Shown here: piece by piece, positions 14,072 through 22,858 of the stretch
Layout: every line of letters starts with the position of its first letter
Numbering within the stretch: the stretch's first letter is position 1
NCBI RefSeq assembly: GCF_016863435.1
Contig: NZ_BOOW01000035.1
Location: forward strand, 113,931 to 177,930
Direction: 5' to 3'
From: Sinosporangium siamense
GTDB lineage: Bacteria; Actinomycetota; Actinomycetes; Streptosporangiales; Streptosporangiaceae
Length of the DNA: 64,000 nt
Translations under genes and position numbers: made by a program
Notes under the pieces: model-generated
Database searches by the model: none
Seen by the model: only the letters and a program-made list of their open reading frames with translations
What the model was told of the DNA's origin: nothing

Positions 14072-17000
14072 ATGGAGTTCGCAGTCCTGGGGTCGATCGA
14101 GGTGATCTCAGGCAGGGGACAGGTCACGCTGGGCGGGCGCAAGCAACGCCTGGTGCTCGCCACGCTGCTCCACCACGCGGGCCGCCCCGTGCCGCAGCAC
14201 ACCCTCGTCGAGGCGCTGTGGGGTGACTCGCCGCCGCGCACCGCGGCCGACAACCTCCGCCTCTACATCTATCAACTCAGGCGTGCCCTGGGCCCGAAGC
14301 GCATCGAGCGCCGCGGCAGCGGCTATGTGCTCACCGTCGAGCCGGGCGAGCTCGACGTGCACCGCTTCGGCAGCCTCGGGCGGGAGGGGCGTGACGCCCT
14401 GGCCGCCGGAGAGCACGAGCGGGCCGCCGAGTTGCTCCGGCAGGCGCTGGCCCTGTGGCGGGGCCGGCCGTACTCCGATCTGGACGACCGGCCCGAGCTC
14501 CGAGACGAGGCGCTGCGGCTCTCCGAGGAGCGCCTGGCGCTGCTGGAGAGCCGGTTCGAGGCCGAGCTGGCGCTCGGGCGCGACGCGGAGCTGGTGGCCG
14601 AGCTCGGCGTCACCGTGCGGGAGCAGCCGTTCCGTGAGCGGCTGCGCGCGCAGCTCATGGTCGCACTGGACAGGTCGGGCAGGCAGGCCGAGGCGCTCGC
14701 GGTCTACTCCGAGGGCCGCCGGATCTCCTCCCAGGAGCTGGGCCTGCCGCCCGGTCCCGAGCTGCGCGAGCTGCACCAGACCATCCTGACCGGGCGACCC
14801 GCACGTGAGACGCCCGCGGCGGCGAAGCGGGGGGTCCCCGCGCAGCTTCCGCCCGACATCGCCGACTTCACCGGCCGCGGCGGGCACATCGGCGACCTGA
14901 CGGCGCTGCTCGATCGCTCGTCGGCGGCGCACAAGCCGCTGCGGACGGGTGAGCCGCTGGTCGTGTCGGTGATCGCCGGGATGGGGGGCATCGGCAAGAC
15001 GGCTCTCGCCGTACACACCGCGCATCGGCTGACCGGCGCCTACTCCGACGGGCAGCTCTATGTGAACCTGCGGGGCGCCGAGGCGCGGCCGGCCGATCCG
15101 GGCACGGTGCTGACACGTTTCCTGACCGCGCTCGGTGTGCCGGGGCCGACGATCCCGGAGTCGCTGGAGGAGCGGGCCGCGCTCTACCGGAGCCATCTGG
15201 CGCACCGGAAGATCCTCGTCGTGCTGGACAACGCCGCCTCCGAGCAGCAGGTGCGTCCGCTGCTTCCGGGGGCGCCGAGTTGCGCGGTGCTGCTGACGAG
15301 CCGGGCCCGCCTCACCGGCCTGGAGGGTGCGCGCACGATCGACCTCGGCGTGCTGGACCCCTGGCAGGCGTCCGAGCTGCTCAAGCGCATCGTGGGCGCC
15401 GCGCGGGTCAAGGCAGAGCCGCGGGCCGCCGCCAAGATCACGAAGCTGTGCGGTCACATCCCGCTGGCGGTGCGCATCGCGGGTGCCCGGCTGGCCGCGC
15501 GCCCGCATTGGAGCCTCGCGTCGTTCGCCGCCCAGTTGAGCGACGAGCACGGCCGCCTCGACCAGCTCGCGGCGGGTGACCTGGAGGTGCGGGCGAGTTT
15601 CGCGCTGAGCTACCTCGGGCTGCCCGAGCGCGGGCAGCGGCTCTTCCGGCGGCTCGGCCTGCTGAACGCGCCGGATTTCGCCTCGTGGGTGGCGGGGGCG
15701 CTCCTCGACTGCGACTACGCCGAAGGCACGGAGGAGCTCGAAGCCCTCGTCGACGCCCAGCTCGTCACGGTGGCGGGCGTCGACGCGACGGGGCAGGTGC
15801 GTTATCGCTTCCACGACCTGCTGCGGCTCTACGCCAGGGAGCAGGCCGGGCTGGCCGACGATCGACAGGAGCGGGAGGAGGCCCTGGCCAGGGCGTTCGG
15901 CATGTGGCTGGCGCTTTCGGGACGGGCGATGGAGGGCATCCCCGCGGCCTGCTACGCGATCATCCATGGGCCCGCGATGCCCGAGAGCGTGCCGGAGCGG
16001 CCGGCCTCGGTGCTGCTGGAAGACCCGGTGGCGTGGTTCGACTCCGAGCGGGCCGCGCTGCGGGCGGCCATCGCGCAGTCGTGCGAGCTGATGTGGCCGG
16101 ACCTGGCGTGGGATCTCGCCGGATGCCTGGAGCGCTATCTGGACACGCGCGGCCTGTTCGAGGAGTGCCGCCGCACCAACGTGCAGGTCATGGAGGTGTG
16201 CCGGGCCACGGGCAACCTGCTCGGGGAGGCCGTCATGCTGCGCGGGCTGCTCGACGTGACCACCTGGATGGGCAGCGGCTACGAGGGCGGCGGCATGGGC
16301 ACGATGCGCTCCGGCGGGGAGCGGCTGGCCGAGATGTTCACCCGGATCGGCGACAAGCGCGGCCTGTCGGACGCCTACGCGATGGGCGCTTGGGGGCTGG
16401 CCGCGACGGGCGAGGTGGAGGCGGCCCTCGACGCGGCCCGCACGGCGCTGACCCTGGCCGGGGAGACCGGCCACATCGGCGGGCAGGCCCGCGCGCACCT
16501 GGCGATCGCGGTCGCGTACGGCGAGCGCCGGGCCCACGACACCATCCCCCACCTGGCCCGCGCCCTGGAGCTGGCGCACGAGCTCGGCAACAGGCGCTTC
16601 CAGTCAACCGTGCACCAGTTCTTCGGCCTCGCCCACTGCGTCATCGGCGACTACAGCGAGGCGCACCACCACCTCAGCCGTTCACTCGAACTGAAGGGCG
16701 ACCTGCACGACCCGTCGTCGGAGACGATGGTCATGGCGGTGCTGGCCAAGGTCTACGCCCTGCAGGGCGATCCACGGGCGCGGCCGGTGGCCGACTCGGC
16801 GGCGGCGCTCGGGCGGCAATACAACCTGGGCCACCACCTCGCCGACGCGTTGTGGCTCATCGGCCGCCTCGACCTCGCCGAGGGGCGGCCCGATGACGCG
16901 CTGAAGCGGATGACCGAGTCGGTGGCCATCTGGCGGGCCCGCGGGTGGAAGTCCTACCTGGCGGGGGCGCTCATCACCCTGGGAGAGGCGCACGCCGCGG

Positions 17001-17128
17001 CCGGCGATCCGGAGGCGGCGCGTACAGCGTGGCGGGAGGCGGTGGCGTTGTCCGAGGAGGCGGGGGACGCGACCGGCGCACGGGCGGCGACCGAGGCGAT
17101 CGAGGGGCTTTCCGAGCCCTCCGCATAA
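14072..17128 (+). CDS. AfsR/SARP-type transcriptional regulator with NB-ARC ATPase and TPR repeats
   Basis: 1018 residues. An OmpR-like winged helix occupies about residues 1-90 (FAVLGSIEV, LRLYIYQLRRALG, RGSGYVL). The bacterial transcriptional activation domain follows to about 240 (FGSLGREGRDALAAGEHE, AVYSEGRRISSQELGLPPG). An NB-ARC/STAND ATPase lies at about 275-560 with P-loop GMGGIGKT near residue 303 and Walker B-like ILVVLDNAAS. TPR-like helical repeats run from about 690 to the C-terminus. Proteins of this architecture activate antibiotic genes in streptomycetes. It is the closest pathway-type regulator to the polyketide genes, 1 kb from the cluster end, and may control them; it could equally be a global regulator. 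Start ATG 14072 has GGGGCCGAGG just upstream. Confidence 0.92.
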   Translation: MEFAVLGSIEVISGRGQVTLGGRKQRLVLATLLHHAGRPVPQHTLVEALWGDSPPRTAADNLRLYIYQLRRALGPKRIERRGSGYVLTVEPGELDVHRFGSLGREGRDALAAGEHERAAELLRQALALWRGRPYSDLDDRPELRDEALRLSEERLALLESRFEAELALGRDAELVAELGVTVREQPFRERLRAQLMVALDRSGRQAEALAVYSEGRRISSQELGLPPGPELRELHQTILTGRPARETPAAAKRGVPAQLPPDIADFTGRGGHIGDLTALLDRSSAAHKPLRTGEPLVVSVIAGMGGIGKTALAVHTAHRLTGAYSDGQLYVNLRGAEARPADPGTVLTRFLTALGVPGPTIPESLEERAALYRSHLAHRKILVVLDNAASEQQVRPLLPGAPSCAVLLTSRARLTGLEGARTIDLGVLDPWQASELLKRIVGAARVKAEPRAAAKITKLCGHIPLAVRIAGARLAARPHWSLASFAAQLSDEHGRLDQLAAGDLEVRASFALSYLGLPERGQRLFRRLGLLNAPDFASWVAGALLDCDYAEGTEELEALVDAQLVTVAGVDATGQVRYRFHDLLRLYAREQAGLADDRQEREEALARAFGMWLALSGRAMEGIPAACYAIIHGPAMPESVPERPASVLLEDPVAWFDSERAALRAAIAQSCELMWPDLAWDLAGCLERYLDTRGLFEECRRTNVQVMEVCRATGNLLGEAVMLRGLLDVTTWMGSGYEGGGMGTMRSGGERLAEMFTRIGDKRGLSDAYAMGAWGLAATGEVEAALDAARTALTLAGETGHIGGQARAHLAIAVAYGERRAHDTIPHLARALELAHELGNRRFQSTVHQFFGLAHCVIGDYSEAHHHLSRSLELKGDLHDPSSETMVMAVLAKVYALQGDPRARPVADSAAALGRQYNLGHHLADALWLIGRLDLAEGRPDDALKRMTESVAIWRARGWKSYLAGALITLGEAHAAAGDPEAARTAWREAVALSEEAGDATGARAATEAIEGLSEPSA

Positions 17129-17200
17129 CGGCACGAGGGCCCTCCACATGACCAATCGGGCGATGCCCGGAGCGGCCCCTTGCGCCCTATCCTGATGACC

Positions 17201-18070
17201 ATGGCCGAGATCTACGTTCCTGATGGAAACTGGACCTTCGACGGGGAGATCATCAGGATCGTTCCGACAAGCGAGAAAAACGCCCATGAGATTCGCCGCG
17301 CGCTGGGCGAGATCGTGGTCCCGCTGGCCGCCGTCGCCGCGGTGTCGTTCGAGCCGGCCCGCAAAGGCGGATGGTTGCGCCTGCGCATGCGCCCGGGGGC
17401 CGACCCGCTGTCCGACCTCGCCATGGGGCAGCTCACGAGCCCCGCCGACCCCTACCGGCTCTCGGTGCCCAAGGAGCGCACGGATCTCGCCGAATATTTC
17501 GTGGACGAGGTGCGCAACGCCCTGCTGATCCACGAGGTGCCGAGCGGCCCGTGCGACACCTACCTGATGCCCCGCACCGCCGTCCCGGTCTCGGCCAGTG
17601 CCGGCGACGGCACCGTCACCTTCGACGGCGAGCAGGTGCGCCTGGAGTGGACGGGGTTCGCCAGAGAGGCCAAGAGCGTGCTCGGCCCCCAGAGCTATCA
17701 CCTGACCGACGTCACCGGTGTCGAATGGGCCCCGCAGTCCGGCCTCAGCTACGGCTGTTTGCGCTTCCACCTCACCTATTCGACGCCCGTCGTGGCCTCC
17801 GAGATCGACCCTCGCTGCCTGTCCTGGGGAGTGCAGCGCTACGGCGGCACCACGCTCCTCGTCGGCGCCGCCGTACTCACGCACATGGCCATGCGCACCC
17901 CCGAGCCCCCCGCGGAGCTCACGGCGGGTCCCACGGCCGAGGCGGCCGACCAGGAGGCCGTCATGCGCCGCCTGACCGCCCTCGGCGAGCTTCACCGCAA
18001 CGGCCTGCTCACCGAGGAGGAGTTCACCGCGGCCAAGCAGCCGCTGCTGCGCCGGCTCACCGAGTTCTGA
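17201..18070 (+). CDS. DUF4429 domain protein with C-terminal SHOCT motif
   Basis: 289 residues from the ATG at 17201 (MAEIYVPDGNWTFDG); ATGs at 17195 and 17180 are alternatives and no clear RBS decides. Two DUF4429 repeats are visible, each opening with a GxxxFDG(E)xI/V-type strand: GNWTFDGEIIRI near residue 8 and GTVTFDGEQVRL near 140. The C-terminus has a SHOCT-like helix pair (LGELHRNGLLTEEEFTAAKQ), a motif found at the end of many bacterial oligomeric proteins. No enzymatic residues are recognised. It is convergent with the thioesterase gene and their ends overlap by 14 bases, which marks the end of the polyketide operon. Confidence 0.8.
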   Translation: MAEIYVPDGNWTFDGEIIRIVPTSEKNAHEIRRALGEIVVPLAAVAAVSFEPARKGGWLRLRMRPGADPLSDLAMGQLTSPADPYRLSVPKERTDLAEYFVDEVRNALLIHEVPSGPCDTYLMPRTAVPVSASAGDGTVTFDGEQVRLEWTGFAREAKSVLGPQSYHLTDVTGVEWAPQSGLSYGCLRFHLTYSTPVVASEIDPRCLSWGVQRYGGTTLLVGAAVLTHMAMRTPEPPAELTAGPTAEAADQEAVMRRLTALGELHRNGLLTEEEFTAAKQPLLRRLTEF

Positions 18071-18797
18071 TCTGGAGTTTCTCCAGGATCTCCACCATGG
18101 CGCCCGCCACCTCGCGCCACGCCTCGGCGAGGTAGAAGTGGCCGCCGGGGAAGACCCTGACCTCAAAGCCGCCGCCCGCGACCTCGCGCCACGCCTCGGC
18201 GTCGGCGACGCCGGTCAGCGGGTCGGCGTCGCCGGTCATCACGATGAGCGGGCAGTCCAGCCGGCCCCGCTCCCCCGGCCTGTGTTCGGCGACGGCGCGA
18301 TAGTCCCCGCGCACGGCGGGGAACACCAGTTCACGCAGGTCGGGGTCGTCGAGGAGCACGGCTTCCGTGCCGCCGAGCGACCGCAGGTGGGCGATCACCC
18401 CGGCGTCGTCCAGCAGGTGCACGGTCTCCGGCCGCCCCACCGAGGGCCCGCGCCGCCCCGAGGCGAAGACCGCCGCGGGCCCGAGCCGCCTCGCCACCTC
18501 GTAGGCGACGACCGCCCCCATGCTGTGCCCGAAGAAGACCCGCCGCCGCGGCCCCTCCGCGCGCATCGCGCCGGCGATGCGATCGGCCAGCTCCCCGATG
18601 CCGGGGATCGGCTCGTGGAAACGGTCCTGCCTGCCGGGGTATTGCACGGCCACGACCTCGGCGTACGGCGAAAGCACGGCTGACAGCGGCCGGTAATAGG
18701 TGGCCGAGCCCCCGGCGTGCGGAAAGCAGACGATCCGCAGGTCGTCGCCGGCGGTGGACGTGTGAAAACTCCGGAACCAGAGGTCGGCAGTCGTCAC
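18057..18797 (-). CDS. Type II thioesterase
   Basis: 246 residues from a GTG at 18797 with GAGGAG upstream. Alpha/beta-hydrolase of the TEII class: the RIVCFPHAGGSATYYRPLS signature, the nucleophile elbow GHSMG, Asp in LIVMTGDADPL and His in FPGGHFYL. TEIIs usually clear aberrant acyl groups from PKS carrier proteins. Here the last PKS module lacks an integrated TE, so this enzyme is also a candidate for releasing or helping to cyclise the finished chain. It is the last gene of the polyketide operon, 62 bases after the P450 fusion gene and behind a strong hairpin, so its expression may differ from that of the genes above it. Confidence 0.92.
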   Translation of the reverse strand: MTTADLWFRSFHTSTAGDDLRIVCFPHAGGSATYYRPLSAVLSPYAEVVAVQYPGRQDRFHEPIPGIGELADRIAGAMRAEGPRRRVFFGHSMGAVVAYEVARRLGPAAVFASGRRGPSVGRPETVHLLDDAGVIAHLRSLGGTEAVLLDDPDLRELVFPAVRGDYRAVAEHRPGERGRLDCPLIVMTGDADPLTGVADAEAWREVAGGGFEVRVFPGGHFYLAEAWREVAGAMVEILEKLQIRTR

Positions 18798-18822
18798 AGG
18801 TGGTCTCTCCTCACTAGAGCGT

Positions 18823-18852
18823 GCCCCGCCCCCGCCGGTGCGGGGGCGGGGC
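18823..18852 (-). terminator. Perfect 13-bp GC hairpin between the P450 fusion and thioesterase genes
   Basis: Arms GCCCCGCCCCCGC (18823-18835) and GCGGGGGCGGGGC (18840-18852) pair perfectly around a 4-nt loop. It sits within the 62 bases between the P450 stop and the thioesterase RBS. No U-tract; likely an attenuator or processing/stability stem within the operon. Confidence 0.65.
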
Positions 18853-18859
18853 GGGTGGA

Positions 18860-21385
18860 TCACTTGAGGTGGACGGGGAGCTCGGCCAGGCCGCGCACCA
18901 CCATGCCGTCGCCGCGTGCGGGGTCGTCCACGGCGAGCTCCATGTCGAGCGCGGCCAGGGCCCCCACCGCCACCTGGGCGGTCACCCGCGCGAGAGGGGC
19001 GCCGATGCAGTAGTGGATGCCGTGGCCGAAGCCGAGGTTGCGCACACCGGGGCGGCGGGTCAGGTCCAGGCGGTCCGGGTTCTCATAGACGCGGGGATCG
19101 CGGGCGGCGGCGCCGAGCACCAGCAGGAGGCTCTCCCCCGCCTTGACCGGGCTGTCGCCGACCTTGGTGTCCTCCAGCACGAGCCGGGAGATCATCTGCG
19201 TGGGGCCGTCGAAGCGGAGCAGCTCCTCCACGGCCCCCGCGATCTCGCCAGGGTGGGCGCGGAGCCAGGCGAGCTGGCCGGGGTTCTTCAGCAGAGCGAG
19301 CATGCCGTTGCCGATGAGGTGCACGGTGAGCGCGTAGCCCGCGCTGATGAGCAGGGTGCAGGTGGTGACCAGCTCGCTCTCGGTGAGCTTGTCGCCCTCC
19401 TGCTCGGCCGCCACCAGCGCGCTGATCAGGTCGTCCTCGGGCTCGGCGCGCCGCTTCGCCGCGAGCTCGGCGAAGAAGCGGTTGAACCGCTCGCGCCCGC
19501 CCTGCCGCTGCCCCACCTGGTCGCGGGTGAGCATGAAGTCGGGGTCGAGGCCGCGGCCGATCGCGGCCGACCAGGCGCGGAACTCCGCGAGGTTGTCCTT
19601 CGGCACCCCCATCAGCTCGGCCAGCAGAATGCTGGGCAGCGGGTGGGCCACCGCCTCCATGAGGTCGACCGGTCCCTCCGCCGCGGCCTCGCGGGCGCCG
19701 GCGACGAGCTCGGCCACCAGCCGCTCCGCCCGGGGGCGCAGCCCCTCCACGACCTTGGCGGTGAACGCCCTGCCGACCAGGCCGCGCAGCCGCGTGTGGT
19801 CCGGCGGGTCCATGAAGGCGAACTGGCGCACCGGGTTGCCGTCGGCGTCCCTGGCGAAGTGGTCGGCCACCAGCCTGCCGTCGCCCCACCCGCCCCGCGC
19901 GTCGGCGAGCGCCTCGACGATCTCGGCGTGGCCGGTCACGACCACCGTGCCCGCGGGGGTGCGCACCACGGGCCCGCCTTCGGCGATCCGGCGGTAGATC
20001 GTGTACGGATCGTCGCGGAAGGCCGGGTCGAACGGGTTGAAGGGCAACATCTGCGTGATGATGTACTGCCCCGGGTGCTGCGGCAGCGTGGTCGGCGGCA
20101 CCTGCGGCGCGGCGGGCACGGGCACCTCGGTGACGCCGTCGAAGGCGACCGGCTTCCGCAACATCACGGTGTGCTTGTTGTCCTTCGCCCACTCGACCGG
20201 CCCGGCGGGCCGGATCAGCTCCACCCGGTCCAGCAGGGCTTCCAGGATCAGCCGCACGTCGAGGCGTCCCATCTGCTCGCCCATGCACGTGTGGCTGCTG
20301 AAGCCGAAGGCGAGGTGCGGGTTGTGCGCGCGGCGGATGTCGAAGGTGAACGGGTCCTCGAACACGGTCTCGTCCCGGTTGGCCGACGCCCACCAGAAGG
20401 TCACCTTGTCCCCGGCCTTGATCTTCGCCCCGCGGAACTCGATGTCCCTGGTGGCGGTCCGCCGGTTGTACGGCGTGGGCGACGCCCACCTGAGGATCTC
20501 CTCGATGGCGCCGGGCAGCAGGGAGCGGTCCTCGCGGAGCGCCCGCCACTGGTCGGGGTGCTCGGCGAGGGCCAGCAGGCCGATCGCGATGGCGTTGCGC
20601 GGCGGCTCGGTGCCGGCGCCGAGGGTGAGGTTGAAGAACACCTCCCGCTCGTAGGTGCCGAGCGGCGGCTGGCCGGAGTCCGCGGGGATCTCTGCCAGGC
20701 CCACGGCCGAGAGGAGGTCGGCCTCGGGCGATGCCCGCTTCCGCTTGAGCAGGCTCGCGCCGTACTGGTAGATCGCCAGCCGCGCCACCTGGGAACGCTC
20801 GGTGTCCTCGCCCGCCTCGCGGTCGTCGAAGCCGGTGCTGACGTCGCCCCAGGCCGCGAGCGCGTCCCAGTCCTCCCGGGGCACGCCCAGCAGCCGCAGC
20901 GCCGCCTTGATCGCGAACGGCCCGGCGATGTCGCCCACCAGGTCGCCCTCGCCCTTCGCCACCGCCTCGGCGACCAGCGAGTTCGCCAGGTCGCGCAGGT
21001 CGGGCTCGACCGCGGCGAGCGTCTGCCCGCTCGCGCCCGGCTGCACCTGCTCCTTGATCAGCCCGTGGCGGGGGTCGTCCATCATGTTGAGGAGCGTTCC
21101 GGCGTGTACGCCGGGGGCCAGGTCGTCGATGTGGGTGCCGCCGCCGGCGCGTCCGCCGCCGCCCTGGGAGGAGAAGGTGGGATCGTGGGCGGCCTCCACC
21201 ATGTCGGCGTAGCGGCTCAGCACCCAGAAGCCCTCGCCGTCGGCGGTCTTGCCCGGCGGGTGGAACAGGATGCCCTCTTGCGCGCGCAGCCTGGTGAAGA
21301 CGTCGTGCGGGAAACCCGCGGCATACCTGCTGCGGTCCGACAGGTCGTAGCCGCCGAGGACGGGAGGCAGCTCTTCGGATGACAT
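18860..21385 (-). CDS. Cytochrome P450-P450 fusion protein (two complete heme domains)
   Basis: 841 residues holding two whole P450s in one frame. Domain 1 (about 1-410) has ExxR in EEILRW and heme loop FGFSSHTCMG with Cys367; its C-half resembles CYP125-type proteins. A Pro-rich linker (about 411-440) follows. Domain 2 (about 446-841) has ExxR in EELLRF and heme loop FGHGIHYCIG with Cys793. The I-helix proton-relay motif is abnormal in both: domain 1 reads AGTEPP (Glu260 kept, Thr replaced by Pro261), domain 2 reads AGYALT (Ala685-Leu686 in place of Glu/Asp-Thr). Domain 1's heme loop has Ser where Gly is usual. No ferredoxin or reductase gene is in the window. It lies 3 bases after the FAD monooxygenase gene and should act on the polyketide, possibly in an atypical reaction such as ring or C-C bond formation. 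An internal ATG at 20050 has no RBS. Confidence 0.93.
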   Translation of the reverse strand: MSSEELPPVLGGYDLSDRSRYAAGFPHDVFTRLRAQEGILFHPPGKTADGEGFWVLSRYADMVEAAHDPTFSSQGGGGRAGGGTHIDDLAPGVHAGTLLNMMDDPRHGLIKEQVQPGASGQTLAAVEPDLRDLANSLVAEAVAKGEGDLVGDIAGPFAIKAALRLLGVPREDWDALAAWGDVSTGFDDREAGEDTERSQVARLAIYQYGASLLKRKRASPEADLLSAVGLAEIPADSGQPPLGTYEREVFFNLTLGAGTEPPRNAIAIGLLALAEHPDQWRALREDRSLLPGAIEEILRWASPTPYNRRTATRDIEFRGAKIKAGDKVTFWWASANRDETVFEDPFTFDIRRAHNPHLAFGFSSHTCMGEQMGRLDVRLILEALLDRVELIRPAGPVEWAKDNKHTVMLRKPVAFDGVTEVPVPAAPQVPPTTLPQHPGQYIITQMLPFNPFDPAFRDDPYTIYRRIAEGGPVVRTPAGTVVVTGHAEIVEALADARGGWGDGRLVADHFARDADGNPVRQFAFMDPPDHTRLRGLVGRAFTAKVVEGLRPRAERLVAELVAGAREAAAEGPVDLMEAVAHPLPSILLAELMGVPKDNLAEFRAWSAAIGRGLDPDFMLTRDQVGQRQGGRERFNRFFAELAAKRRAEPEDDLISALVAAEQEGDKLTESELVTTCTLLISAGYALTVHLIGNGMLALLKNPGQLAWLRAHPGEIAGAVEELLRFDGPTQMISRLVLEDTKVGDSPVKAGESLLLVLGAAARDPRVYENPDRLDLTRRPGVRNLGFGHGIHYCIGAPLARVTAQVAVGALAALDMELAVDDPARGDGMVVRGLAELPVHLK

Positions 21386-21388
21386 GGG

Positions 21389-22858
21389 TTATCGCTCCAG
21401 GTGAGACGTGGTGAGAATCTTCTTCAAGGCGGCGGTGAGGTGGCCGAGGTCGGCCTCCGGGCCCGCCGCCGCGACATAGCCGTCGGGTCGCAGCAGCACG
21501 AATCCGCTGCCCGCCGTGACGCGGTGGCGGTGTTTGAGCACGGTGGGCAACCGCTCGGCGAGTTCGGCGCCGCGCCGGCTCATCGTGCCGCCGTCCGGGC
21601 CCATGCCGACGAGCTGGAAACGCCCCGCTGGGTCGGGGTCGAGCGGCCAGGCCGGGCTGCGGGTGCCCGGCTGCGGCAGCCCCTTCGGCGTCCCGGGGCC
21701 CGCGAGCCCGAGCGCGTCGGGATAGCGCACCTGCCACCCGGCCAGCATGGGCACGAGCTGCTTGGCCAGCGCGCCGGTGCGGTGCGCCAGGCTCATGAGC
21801 GCGTTGCGCACGAGGAGCGCCACCGGCCCGAGCACCGCCCTGCGGGTCATCTTGCCGGTGGCCGCCACCGTCTGCTCCGCCGCCGCGCGCCGCTCGGTGT
21901 CGTAGCTGTCGAGGATCGCCGCGTCGTATCTCCCGTCGATCACCCCCGCGAGCTTCCACACCAGGTTGCGCACGTCGGCGAAGCCGAGGTTCAGCCCTTG
22001 GCCGCCGGTCGGGGTGTGCACGTGGGCGGCGTCGCCGACCAGGAAGCAGCGGCCCGAGCGGAACCTCGTAGCGATGCGCTCACTGCTGGCGTAGGACGCG
22101 GCCAGGCCCACCTCGGTGAAACGCAGGCCGCCCGGCCCGCGCTCGTCCAGCATGCGCTGCGCCGACTCCGGCGTGACGGGCGCCGCGGGGTCGTCGAGCG
22201 CGCCGGAGATGCGGGCCCTGCCGCCCGGCAGCGGCGCGATGAGCATCACGCCGGCCCGGCCCAGGTAGTAGTTGACCGCGTCCGGCTCGAACTCCCCCGC
22301 GAGCGGCCCCTCGGCGACCAGGAACGACGTGGGCACCTGCGCCCCGGCGAACGCGATGCCGAGGCACTGGCGTACGGTGCTGCGGCTGCCGTCCGCGCCG
22401 ATCAGCCAGTCGGCCCTGAAGGTCACCTCCTCGCCGTCGGCCCGCCGCGCCGTGGCCGTGACGGTGTTGCCGCCGGCCGACACCGCGGTGACACGCAGAC
22501 CGCGTTCCACCGTGCCGCCGAGGCGGCGCAGCTCCTGCTCCAGGAGGTCGACCGTCTCCTCCTGCGGCAGGACCAGCGGCGCGTGGTGCGCGTCGAGCGG
22601 CAGGCGCAGCACCGTGCCCGGCGCCGTGTGGTAGCAGAGCGCCTGCACGGGCAGGCCGCGCTTGTCGGCTTCGGCGCGCAGTCCGAGCCCGTCGAACAAC
22701 TCCAGGGAATACGGCCACAGCAGCACCGCCCGCGACCCCGTGGCCGCCTCCTCGGCGGCGTCCACCACCGTCACCGGGATTCCGCGTCGTGCCAGCTCGA
22801 CCGCCGTCATGAGACCGCAGGGCCCGGCCCCGACGATCAGCACCTTGCTCGTGTTCAT
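21389..22858 (-). CDS. FAD-dependent monooxygenase of the PheA/TfdB aromatic hydroxylase family
   Basis: 489 residues; its ATG overlaps the stop of PKS-D (ATGA). The N-terminal FAD-binding fold shows [21 protein letters not shown], the DG-type motif [13 protein letters not shown] near residue 155, and the FAD ribityl motif [18 protein letters not shown] near 280. A thioredoxin-like C-terminal domain (about 395-489) has the usual [13 protein letters not shown] strand, as in phenol hydroxylase-like and angucycline/tetracycline oxygenases. The enzyme uses NAD(P)H and O2 to hydroxylate, epoxidise or carry out Baeyer-Villiger reactions. With the P450 fusion it forms the tailoring set of this cluster. 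The substrate may be an enolised beta-diketone or hydroxy-pyrone end group, which is electronically like a phenol; that is inference. Confidence 0.9.
   Translation of the reverse strand: MNTSKVLIVGAGPCGLMTAVELARRGIPVTVVDAAEEAATGSRAVLLWPYSLELFDGLGLRAEADKRGLPVQALCYHTAPGTVLRLPLDAHHAPLVLPQEETVDLLEQELRRLGGTVERGLRVTAVSAGGNTVTATARRADGEEVTFRADWLIGADGSRSTVRQCLGIAFAGAQVPTSFLVAEGPLAGEFEPDAVNYYLGRAGVMLIAPLPGGRARISGALDDPAAPVTPESAQRMLDERGPGGLRFTEVGLAASYASSERIATRFRSGRCFLVGDAAHVHTPTGGQGLNLGFADVRNLVWKLAGVIDGRYDAAILDSYDTERRAAAEQTVAATGKMTRRAVLGPVALLVRNALMSLAHRTGALAKQLVPMLAGWQVRYPDALGLAGPGTPKGLPQPGTRSPAWPLDPDPAGRFQLVGMGPDGGTMSRRGAELAERLPTVLKHRHRVTAGSGFVLLRPDGYVAAAGPEADLGHLTAALKKILTTSHLER

Noticed and set aside
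20040..20160. Split of the P450 fusion into two genes at the internal ATG near 20050
   Set aside because: No RBS precedes that ATG and there is no stop between the domains; the Pro-rich linker reads through in frame.
18821..21382. 853-codon plus-strand frame and a 958-codon minus frame over the P450 fusion
   Set aside because: Both are alternate-frame shadows in high-GC DNA with low-complexity Arg/Gly/Ala content and no P450 or other motif.
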